Positions 26,701 through 35,500 of a stretch of DNA of 64,000 nt are shown piece after piece. The stretch is from Collimonas humicola (lineage in GTDB: Bacteria; Pseudomonadota; Gammaproteobacteria; Burkholderiales; Burkholderiaceae_D), in NCBI RefSeq assembly GCF_018304945.1, contig NZ_JAGQEE010000004.1:310001-374000 (forward strand). Direction: 5' to 3'. The notes beneath the pieces are model-generated. The model saw only the letters and a list, made by a program, of their open reading frames with translations, had not been told where the DNA came from and did no database searches. The translations under genes and the position numbers were made by a program. The stretch's first letter is position 1. Each line of letters starts with the position of its first letter.

Positions 26701-26961
26701 GGCGCCGACCTTGCCGACAAGTTTGTCGAAGGCCAGGCCAAAGGCGGCATGTGGCGTACCGCGCCTTTGTGGGGTATCGGCTACACCGACAAGGTCATGG
26801 ACAACAGCGCCAAAGTCGGTTATCTGCACGACGGCCGCGCCCGCAATCTGACCGAAGCCATCCTCTGGCACGGCGGTGAGGCGGATCGTTCCCGCCAGCG
26901 CTTCCAGGCCCTGTCCGCAACCGACCGCGAAGCCCTGCTGGCGTTCCTCAGGTCTCTGTAG
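23746..26961 (+). CDS. Lipoprotein fusing two discoidin domains to a di-heme oxidoreductase
   Basis: A 1071-residue exported protein. The signal ends in the lipobox LLAAC (Cys34) followed by GGGSDD, so it is probably lipid-anchored at the cell surface or periplasm. Two F5/8 type C (discoidin) domains cover about residues 63-190 (AIDHNESTRWGS, STQYGYSIFEIQAF) and 205-345 (AIDGKMTTRWSS, ATQYGYSLFEVEF). The rest resembles the DUF1111/di-heme oxidoreductase family related to cytochrome c peroxidase. Heme motifs are CIACH at residue 691 and CTACH at residue 950, with GYLHDGRARNLTEAILWHGG near the end. Discoidin domains usually bind glycans or surfaces, suggesting a redox enzyme tethered to a polysaccharide substrate. 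The substrate and the electron partner are unknown. Monocistronic, with its own terminator. Confidence 0.88.
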   Translation: MNELPYRRRLKWKPARSLSAHGLAFALSLLLAACGGGSDDPAAQGASAKSAQSLAAASAAAEVVLTPVSASASSAERGDLSAAAAIDHNESTRWGSGFSDDEYLTLDFGTSQVINRVHIDWENAHALQYLLQVSDDNANWSTIKTVDNSQGGSEDWSGLSGQGRYLRMKGIKRSTQYGYSIFEIQAFSGTPVAPPVSDPVPVPVDTSKPGVAIKPVAATSSALENPGLSAAMAIDGKMTTRWSSAAEDGAWIQFDFGAKTQIGYMKLLWENSYGKQYALRVSDDGQTWSQLRYVSNGQGGTEEFFNLGANARYIRLQGIARATQYGYSLFEVEFKTPGSDNTLPSAATSALKFPASGNGMTPLPAAAEPLETLQFTLPDGTLVTRFGARGLARHGRERGEEWNEIGYGPNETVDPVTGLPVDKGPGNYLTFVPQYFKNRTWGFEIIDNSRVAGVTKPTLKVNEYFQQAQLPGGVAWFRAFDRPGVTGYGWMNPGELADRTLTICPPVPYPPNGKLASANLLNNGCSLTVTGYPGHGDLGPDGFPNGKNVPGRPLVAGDVIEVSPSFFSTKDAMLAKGDDGGIRYYSAEWIYVVGAGLRPWYGVQPRLNSVPLPAATLSGGVGSVSYNYSNNGLFMFQQPQNNVGMQNMQRFVEGRRLVHTNFTTGDHNEPGNDRYAPAVGLQGQRFNQSACIACHVNNGRSIAPGALNQRLDSMSVRVAMIDASGQQLPHPQYGTAVQMNGASATGSSQNWGNSVNVAGFESRTVKLADGTAVELRKPTLAFEGPVPDAFSLRAAQPMIGTGLLEAVPEADILARARATPDEDGVKGLPNFVFDPETGAVRLGRFGWKASKATLRQQAASALLLDMAVTSPVYPNRACNTDPAGCASAGVQKGISESDLQAISHYLSLVGVPAQRSLASGFPKGVAPLDEHRVDPAQVSSGAKLFQGIRCTACHAVEMKTGPGHLFAELRNQTIHPYTDLLLHDMGADLADKFVEGQAKGGMWRTAPLWGIGYTDKVMDNSAKVGYLHDGRARNLTEAILWHGGEADRSRQRFQALSATDREALLAFLRSL

Positions 26962-26991
26962 CCCGCTTAAGGACTGGATTGCATGATGTGC

Positions 26992-27027
26992 CGGCCGCCG
27001 GACAGATAAGCTGTCCGGCGGCCGTTT
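26992..27027 (+). terminator. Terminator after the discoidin/di-heme gene
   Basis: CGGCCGCCGGACAG, loop ATAAG, CTGTCCGGCGGCCG, then TTT: a perfect 14-bp GC-rich stem with a short T run, 30 bp after the stop. Confidence 0.8.
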
Positions 27028-27209
27028 GCATTACAGGTATTTCCAGCTCTGCCTTTCGACGGCCTTCGCACCAGCGCCAATGAGCTGCGCGCACTCTTTT
27101 CAGAAATAAAAGAGCGTTCTTCGACCCCGATCATTGCCATTAAGCATTAAACGAATATCGATAATTGCAAATTATGCAATTCAGGATCAATGCAAACCAG
27201 AATGCGGGC

Positions 27210-27238
27210 TTGAAAAATCGACAGAGCGTCCCTATACT
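27210..27238 (+). promoter_or_regulatory. groESL promoter
   Basis: TTGAAA at 27210-27215 and TATACT at 27233-27238 with 17-nt spacing fit sigma-70. The overlapping CTTGAAA and CCCTATA also resemble a sigma-32 promoter. It sits directly against the CIRCE element. The rest of the 26962-27384 gap holds no gene. Confidence 0.8.
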
Positions 27239-27264
27239 TAGCACTCGTTAGGAGAGAGTGCTAA
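27238..27264. promoter_or_regulatory. CIRCE operator (HrcA binding site)
   Basis: TTAGCACTC-N9-GAGTGCTAA is an exact match to the CIRCE consensus, overlapping the presumed transcription start of groES. This indicates heat-shock control by the HrcA repressor. Confidence 0.95.
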
Positions 27265-27384
27265 CAATCTCCCCGAACTCACTAGTCACTGTGCGGCGCA
27301 TCTATATAGCAAAGCAGAACAGTGGTGCTTTGCTGCGATGTTGCTGCAAATACAAATAACCTGTTGAATCTTAAGGAGTCACAT

Positions 27385-27678
27385 ATGAATCTTCGTCCTT
27401 TGCACGATCGCGTCATCGTCAAGCGTCTCGACCAGGAAACCAAAACCGCTTCCGGCATCGTGCTGCCAGATGCAGCTGCTGAAAAGCCGGATCAAGGTGA
27501 AGTGCTGGCCGTCGGTAACGGCAAGATTCTGGAAAACGGCAGCGTCCGTGCACTGGCAGTCAAGGTTGGCGATCGCGTTCTGTTCGGCAAATACTCGGGC
27601 CAGGCTGTCAAGATCGACGGCACTGAGCTGCTGGTCATGCGCGAAGAAGACTTGTTTGCCGTAGTCGAAGGCAAGTAA
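27385..27678 (+). CDS. groES: Co-chaperonin GroES
   Basis: The 97-residue lid of the GroEL folding chamber. It begins [14 protein letters not shown] at the ATG at 27385, preceded by AAGGAG; the frame is open 21 codons further upstream but lacks family sequence there. The mobile loop ([14 protein letters not shown]) and [10 protein letters not shown] are present. First gene of the CIRCE-controlled operon; groEL follows after 90 bp. Confidence 0.97.
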   Translation: MNLRPLHDRVIVKRLDQETKTASGIVLPDAAAEKPDQGEVLAVGNGKILENGSVRALAVKVGDRVLFGKYSGQAVKIDGTELLVMREEDLFAVVEGK

Positions 27679-27765
27679 TTCCGGTAGACCGGGATTCTCT
27701 GATTGGCCGGCGCCTGGCGCTTCCGATCCGCGACACAATCGAATTCAACGTATTCAGGAGAATAA

Positions 27766-29421
<1,656 letters not shown>

Positions 29422-29425
29422 TTTA

Positions 29426-29451
29426 TTTGGGCCGGCATATTCCGGCCCAAA
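29426..29451 (+). other. Perfect hairpin just after groEL
   Basis: TTTGGGCCGG, loop CATATT, CCGGCCCAAA. The 10-bp stem has no T-tract and lies 25 bp before the true terminator, so it probably stabilises the mRNA 3' end. Confidence 0.6.
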
Positions 29452-29475
29452 TGAAGCATTTGTTGTCATGCTTTG

Positions 29476-29513
29476 AAAAAGCCTGCGATGGTTATCCGTC
29501 GCAGGCTTTTTTT
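29476..29513 (+). terminator. groESL terminator
   Basis: AAAAAGCCTGCGA, 10-nt loop, TCGCAGGC followed by seven T residues. Confidence 0.9.
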
Positions 29514-29536
29514 ATGGCGCAGCCTATAGTAGTAGT

Positions 29537-29609
29537 CCATAGGGGACAGAGTTTATGAGCCGCCGAAGCGCGGCGAGTTACACTCCCCGTGCGGCTCTGT
29601 CCCCTATGG
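29537..29609. repeat. REP-like element with GGGGACAGAG ends
   Basis: A perfect 15-bp inverted repeat, CCATAGGGGACAGAG (29537-29551) and CTCTGTCCCCTATGG (29595-29609), encloses a GC-rich centre (GCCGCCGAAGCGCGGCG). The element resembles REP/BIME-type palindromes mobilised by REP-associated tyrosine transposases. No transposase is present here. Confidence 0.65.
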
Positions 29610-29662
29610 GCGGCAATCGAAGAAAGAACCAGGTTTTAACACCGCGCTCCACAGCCCACTAA

Positions 29663-29745
29663 ATAGGGGTCAGAGTCGCGTTCAATCGGGGTCAGAGTAA
29701 TTTACGACGATGCAGCCGTCGTAAAAAACTCTGACCCCGATTGAA
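29663..29745. repeat. REP-like element with GGGGTCAGAGT ends
   Basis: TTCAATCGGGGTCAGAGT (29681-29698) pairs perfectly with its inverted copy at 29728-29745. Inside it, TTTACGACG pairs with CGTCGTAAA (29701-29709 and 29717-29725), giving a long cruciform. A further direct copy of GGGGTCAGAGTCGCG lies at about 29666-29680. The core is the same as at 5271-5310. No gene was seen in 29514-29908. Confidence 0.75.
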
Positions 29746-29908
29746 CTACTGCCGGTAGTGGGCGCATAGACATGGCAGTAATATAGCCATGCCTAAATGT
29801 TCCTTCCCTTGCCTGACAAACGCTTATAAAATAAGCACCTACTAAAAAAACATAATGGCGGCGAGATTGTTGATATTGCGACAATCAGCTGCCTTTTTTC
29901 ATTCTGAA

Positions 29909-30964
29909 ATGATAGAAATCAAAGCAGTCACCCAGCGTTTCAACGGCGCGCGCGGCACGGTCGATGCGGTCCGTAACGTCAATCTGACGATACGCAAGGG
30001 CGAGATCTTCGGCATCATCGGCCGCAGCGGCGCCGGCAAGAGCACCCTGGTGCGTTGCCTCAACCTGCTGAACCGCCCTACTTCCGGCAGCATCATCGTC
30101 GACGGCAAGGACTTGACCGCGCTGAGCGCCGAGCAGCTGCGCGGCGCGCGGCGCGAGATCGGCATGATCTTCCAGCATTTCAACCTGCTGTCGTCGCGCA
30201 CGGTGTACGACAATATCGCGCTGCCGCTGGAACTGGCTGGTCTGTCGAAAAGCGCCATTGCCGCAAAAGTCACGCCGCTGCTGGAGCTGGTGGGCCTGAG
30301 CGCGCTCAAGGACAGTTATCCGGCGCAGATCAGCGGCGGCCAGAAACAGCGCGTCGGCATCGCCCGCGCGCTGGCCAATGAACCGAAAGTCCTGCTGTCG
30401 GACGAAGCCACCTCCGCGCTCGATCCGGAAACCACCCGTTCCATCCTGGAACTGCTGCGCAAGATCAATCGCGAACTGGGCCTGACGATTGTGCTGATCA
30501 CGCACCAGATGGAAGTGATCAAGATGATTTGCGACCGCATGGCGGTGATGGAAGCCGGCGAAATGATCGAGCACGGCGAAGTGCTGGAGCTGTTCCGCGC
30601 GCCCAAGCATGAAGTAACGCGCGCCTTGATCGGCGATGTGATCGCCCAGGAACTGCCGCAGGGCGTCCTGCAGCGCCTGCGTGCGCGGCTGGCGCAAAGC
30701 GATGCCGGCAGCAGTAACAGCAGCGATCACCTGTTCCGCTTCGCATTTACCGGCTCGGGCGTCGACCAGCCGCTGCTGTCGGAAGCGGTGCGCAAGTTCG
30801 ACCTGGATTTCAATATCCTGCATGGCCAGATCGATGAAATACAAGGGCAGGCGTTCGGCTCGCTGGCGATCCTGGCCAACGGCACCGGTGAAAACATCCA
30901 GGCCGCCATGGCTTACCTGACGGCCCAGGGCGTCACCGTAGAGGAGTTGAACCATGTCATCTGA
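29909..30964 (+). CDS. metN: Methionine ABC transporter ATP-binding protein
   Basis: A 351-residue ATPase powering D/L-methionine import. The ATG at 29909 gives the family start [11 protein letters not shown]; the frame extends 18 codons upstream without support. It has Walker A GRSGAGKS near residue 40, ABC signature SGGQKQR near 142, Walker B VLLSDEAT near 162 and the His switch LITHQME near 198. The C-terminal NIL domain, about residues 265-345, is the site of methionine feedback inhibition in relatives. It overlaps metI by 11 bp. Confidence 0.95.
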   Translation: MIEIKAVTQRFNGARGTVDAVRNVNLTIRKGEIFGIIGRSGAGKSTLVRCLNLLNRPTSGSIIVDGKDLTALSAEQLRGARREIGMIFQHFNLLSSRTVYDNIALPLELAGLSKSAIAAKVTPLLELVGLSALKDSYPAQISGGQKQRVGIARALANEPKVLLSDEATSALDPETTRSILELLRKINRELGLTIVLITHQMEVIKMICDRMAVMEAGEMIEHGEVLELFRAPKHEVTRALIGDVIAQELPQGVLQRLRARLAQSDAGSSNSSDHLFRFAFTGSGVDQPLLSEAVRKFDLDFNILHGQIDEIQGQAFGSLAILANGTGENIQAAMAYLTAQGVTVEELNHVI

Positions 30965-31607
30965 AATGCTTGATCTGTTTTTATCGTCGTTCGGCGAAAC
31001 CCTGATGATGGTCGGCATCTCCGGCGTACTCGGCGCCCTGCTTGGCGTGCCGCTGGGGATCGCGCTGCACCTGACCGGCCGCGAAGGCGTCCTGCCGCAG
31101 CCGATTTTCAACCGCATCGCCGGACTGATCGTCAACGCCGTGCGCTCGACACCTTTCATCATTCTGCTGGTGGCGGTGATTCCGTTTACCCGCTTTTTCG
31201 TCGGCACTTCCATCGGCACCGCGGCTGCCATTGTGCCGTTGACAATTGCCTCGGCGCCGTTCATCGCGCGCCTGGTCGAAACCGCCTTGCGCGAAGTCGA
31301 CCGCGGCCTGATCGAAGCGGCGCAGGCCATGGGCGCCACCACCTGGCAAATCGTCTACAAGGTGCTGGTGCCGGAAGCCTTCGCCGGCATCGTCGCCGGC
31401 CTGACGATCACCTTCGTCAGCCTGGTCGGCTATTCGGCCATGGCGGGCGCCATCGGCGGCGGCGGCCTGGGCGACCTGGGGATACGCTATGGCTACCAGC
31501 GCTTCCTGCCGGAAGTGATGCTGCTGGTGGTGGTGATCCTGATCGTCTTCGTGCAACTGGTGCAAACATTGGGCGATATTCTGGTGCGCCGCCTCAGCCA
31601 CCGCTAA
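30954..31607 (+). CDS. metI: Methionine ABC transporter permease
   Basis: A 217-residue inner-membrane permease with about five helices. The EAA loop that contacts MetN is seen as [24 protein letters not shown] near residue 120. GAGGAG precedes the ATG at 30954, inside the end of metN, so translation is coupled. It forms the MetNI core that receives methionine from the binding protein encoded next. Confidence 0.95.
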   Translation: MSSEMLDLFLSSFGETLMMVGISGVLGALLGVPLGIALHLTGREGVLPQPIFNRIAGLIVNAVRSTPFIILLVAVIPFTRFFVGTSIGTAAAIVPLTIASAPFIARLVETALREVDRGLIEAAQAMGATTWQIVYKVLVPEAFAGIVAGLTITFVSLVGYSAMAGAIGGGGLGDLGIRYGYQRFLPEVMLLVVVILIVFVQLVQTLGDILVRRLSHR

Positions 31608-31669
31608 CGCTCCCGGATCCGCTGCCGTGTTAAGGCTGCGGATTGAACATGATTTTTGAAAGGAAGAAA

Positions 31670-32473
31670 ATGAACCGTCGTCAATTAGTGCAATTCTTCG
31701 CCGGCCTGGGCCTGGCCGCCAGCCTGAGCGCTCCCGTCATCGCATCCGCACAGGAAAAGCCGATCAAGATCGGCGCCACCGGCGGCCCGCACGCGCAGAT
31801 TCTCGAAGTCGTCAAGAAAGTAGCGGCCAAGGATGGCCTGGCTATCCAGATCGTGGAATTCAGCGATTACGTGCAGCCCAACGCGGCGCTGGCGGCCGGC
31901 GACCTCGATGCCAACAGCTACCAGCACCTGCCCTACCTGGAAGCGCAGATCAAGGACCGCGGCTACAAGCTGGTGAACGTCGGCTACACCATCACTTTCC
32001 CGATGGGCGTGTACTCGAAGAAAGTCAAATCCCTCAAGGACCTGAAGAACGGCGCCCGCATCGGCATTCCTAACGATCCAACCAATGGCGGCCGCGCCCT
32101 GTTGCTGCTGCAAGCGCAAGGCTTGCTGAAGCTGAAGGCCGATGCCGGCCTGAAGGCGACGCCGCTGGATATCGCGGACAATCCGAAGAAGCTGAAGATC
32201 GTCGAAATCGATGCAGCCCAGCTGCCGCGCTCGCTGGATGACCTGGATGCGGCGGCAATCAACGGCAATTACGCCGAATCGGCCGGACTGGATCCGACGC
32301 GGGACGGCATCGCCATCGAAGCGGCCAAAGGTCCTTACGCCAACGTGATCGCCGTGCGCCTTGCCGACAAGGACAAGCCTTGGGTAGCCAAGCTGGTGAA
32401 GGCCTACCATAGCCCTGAAGTCAAACAGTACGTCGTGACACAATTCAAGAGTTCGGTAATCCCTGCCTGGTAA
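31670..32473 (+). CDS. metQ: Methionine-binding periplasmic protein
   Basis: A 267-residue NlpA/MetQ family solute-binding protein. The ATG at 31670 has AAAGGAAG upstream; a longer start nine codons earlier is less likely. The signal peptide (FFAGLGLAASLSAPVIASAQ) has no lipobox Cys, so unlike E. coli MetQ it should be soluble in the periplasm. Family motifs are KIGATGGPHAQILEVVKK, ANSYQHLPYLEAQ and RIGIPNDPTNGGRALLLLQ. Last gene of metNIQ, followed by a strong terminator. Confidence 0.93.
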   Translation: MNRRQLVQFFAGLGLAASLSAPVIASAQEKPIKIGATGGPHAQILEVVKKVAAKDGLAIQIVEFSDYVQPNAALAAGDLDANSYQHLPYLEAQIKDRGYKLVNVGYTITFPMGVYSKKVKSLKDLKNGARIGIPNDPTNGGRALLLLQAQGLLKLKADAGLKATPLDIADNPKKLKIVEIDAAQLPRSLDDLDAAAINGNYAESAGLDPTRDGIAIEAAKGPYANVIAVRLADKDKPWVAKLVKAYHSPEVKQYVVTQFKSSVIPAW

Positions 32474-32489
32474 TCAGCCGTGGAATGAC

Positions 32490-32526
32490 AAAAGCCCGCG
32501 CTGTGGTTGCAGCGCGGGCTTTTTTT
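32490..32526. terminator. Bidirectional terminator between metQ and adhesin 1
   Basis: AAAAGCCCGCGCTG, 6-nt loop, CAGCGCGGGCTTTTTTT. It lies between convergent stop codons at 32473 and 32576. Confidence 0.88.
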
Positions 32527-32575
32527 CGTCTGCCGCTATCGCCTGGGAATGACCAGCGATGCCGCGACAGGCCGC

Positions 32576-35500
32576 TTATTGCCAGCGGTAGCCGAAACCG
32601 ACATTGATGCCGCTATCCCTACCGGTAGAAGTAAAGCCCACGCCCCAGGTACTGTTGCCGGTTTTGCTGACCGCCTTGAATTGCAAGGCCAGCGCGCCGT
32701 ATCCCTGGAAGGCGCCGACGCCAATGCCAACGCCCTTCTCTCCCCCGTACAGCGTCGGCATCACCGCGCCGGTGGCCGCCATGCTCATTGCGATACCCGA
32801 GTAGGCGATGCGCTTGACGTCGCCGATCTGGTTCTGCAAATTGGTGAGCTGCGAGACATTCACGCCATCGGTCAGGTTGATGCCCGGCGCGACATTGGTC
32901 AAGCGGCGCTCGCTGCCGGCGGAGCCCACGGAAACCGTGTTCGCCTGGTTGGCAACCGAATAAGCGCCCAGGGCGACCGAGTTGTTGGCCAGCGCCTGCG
33001 CTTCCGCTCCCAGCGCCACTGCGTCATTCCCTGAGGCCAATGCGTTATTGCCAATCGCCACGGTCGGATCGCCGATGGCGCGGGCGTTATAGCCGATCGC
33101 CACCGAGCCGGCCTGCGAAGCCAGGGCGCGGAAACCGACTGCCGTGGTATTGGTATCGGTCGCCTGGGCGTTGGAACCGATCGCGGTGGCGCCGTCCTTG
33201 GTCGCTTGCGCGCACAGGCCGGAACCGGTGGCGTCAACGCCGTGGACGCTGGTGCAAGTGGCCGCCGTCACATTGTTGATGGCCGTGCCGCTGGCGCCGC
33301 GGGTCTGCACTGTGCCGTCGCCGTTAGAACCGCCGATGGTAGTGCCGCCCAGCGTGGCGCCGTTGGCAATCGCATTCTTCTCTGCATCCACCAGCGAAGT
33401 CAGGGTGGTCGACAGCGAATTGGCGCCGTTGGTGACGTTGCTCAAACCGGTTGAGAGCGACGATACCTGGCTCAGGCCGGTCGACAAGGAAGAGATCCCG
33501 GTCGACAAAGAGGCGATTCCGGTGGAAGTCGACACTGACAGGGAGATCACATTGCTGCCGGTGGTCGACAATCCCGTCGACAGCGAACTGACGCTCGATG
33601 CATTGGTCGACAGGCTGGTCGACAGCGAATTGATGCTGCTGGTGTTGGTTGAAAGCCCGGTCGAAGTCGAGGTCGACAGCGAATTGACGCTGCTGTTGGT
33701 CGAGCTCAGGCCGGTCGACAGCGAGCCCAGGCCTGTCGAGGTCGAGGTCGACAAGGAATTCAGCTGGCTGACGTTGACCGCATCGGTATTCTGCGTGCCG
33801 GCAGCGACATTGGTGATCTGACGTTCCTTGCCGACGGAACCCACCGATACCACGTTGTTGCGGGCGCCGTTGGTCGAATTCGCGCCGATCGCCACCGAAT
33901 TCGAACCGGCGCTGACAGACGCATCATCCGAGCCGTCCAGTTTGCCGTCGGCCTTGAAGTAATTGTTGACGCCGGATTTCTGCAGGCCCGAGACAGCGGT
34001 CGACAGCGAACTGACATTGCTGGTGACTGTGCTCAGGCCGGTCGAGGTTGAAGTCGACAGCGAGGTGACGTTGCTGCTGACCGTGCTCAAACCGGTTGAA
34101 GTCGAGGTCGACAGCGACGTCACGCTGCTGTTGGTGGTGCTCAAGCCGGTCGAGGTCGAAGTAGACAGCGACGTCACGCTGCTGTTGGCGGTGCTCAGGC
34201 CGGTCGACGTCGAGGTCGACAGCGACGTCACGCTGCTGTTGGCGGTGCTTAAGCCGGTGGAAGTCGAGGTCGACAGCGACGTCACGCTGCTGTTGGCCGT
34301 GCTCAGACCGGTTGACGTCGAGGTCGACAGCGAGCTCACGCTGCTGTTGGCCGTGCTCAGGCCCGTCGAGGTCGAAGTAGACAAGGAGTCTACGCTGCTG
34401 CTGACAGTGCTCAGACCGGTTGAAGTCGAGGTCGACAGCGATGTCACGCTGCTGTTGGCCGTGCTCAGACCTGTCGACGTCGAGGTCGACAGCGACGTTA
34501 CGCTGCTGTTGGCCGTGCTCAGACCGGTGGAAGTCGACGTCGACAGCGAAGTGATGCTGCTGTTGGCCGTGCTCAGGCCGGTCGACGTCGAGGTCGACAG
34601 CGACGTCACGCTACTGTTGGCGGTGCTCAGGCCTGTCGACGTCGAGGTCGACAGCGACGTCACGCTGCTGTTGGCCGTGCTCAAGCCGGTGGAGGTCGAC
34701 GTAGACAAGGAGTCTATGCTGCTGTTGGCCGTGCTCAAACCGGTTGAAGTCGAAGTCGACAGCGAGGACACGCTGCTGTTAGCCGTGCTCAGACCGGTGG
34801 AAGTCGAGGTCGACAAGGAAGTCACGCTGCTGTTGGCCGTGCTCAGGCCGGTCGACGTCGAGGTCGACAGCGATGTCACGCTGCTGTTAGCCGTGCTCAG
34901 GCCTGTCGATGTCGAAGTAGACAGAGAGTCTACGCTACTGTTGGCCGTGCTCAAACCGGTTGAGGTCGAGGTCGATAGCGAGGACACGCTGCTGTTAGCC
35001 GTGCTCAGACCGGTGGAAGTCGAAGTCGACAGCGATGTCACGCTGCTGTTAGCCGTGCTCAGGCCGGTCGACGTCGAGGTCGACAGCGATGTCACGCTGC
35101 TGTTGGCCGTGCTCAGGCCTGTCGAGGTCGAAGTAGACAGGGAGTCTACGCTGCTGTTAGCCGTGCTCAGGCCGGTGGAAGTCGAGGTCGACAGCGATGT
35201 CACGCTGCTGTTGGCCGTGCTCAGACCAGTGGAAGTCGAAGTCGACAGCGATGTCACGCTGCTGTTGGCGGTGCTCAGGCCTGTCGAAGTCGAGGTCGAC
35301 AGCGACGTCACGCTGCTGTTGGCTGTGCTCAGGCCGGTGGAAGTCGAAGTCGACAGCGATGTCACGCTGCTGTTGGCTGTGCTCAGGCCGGTGGAAGTCG
35401 AAGTCGACAGCGATGTCACGCTGCTGTTGGCGGTGCTCAGGCCTGTCGAAGTCGAGGTCGACAGCGATGTCACGCTGCTGTTGGCTGTGCTCAGGCCGGT

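Noticed and set aside
29537-29745. Insertion sequence or attachment site between groEL and metN
   Set aside because: Perfect inverted repeats are present but enclose no transposase frame, and no target duplication is visible; REP-like element is the simpler reading.
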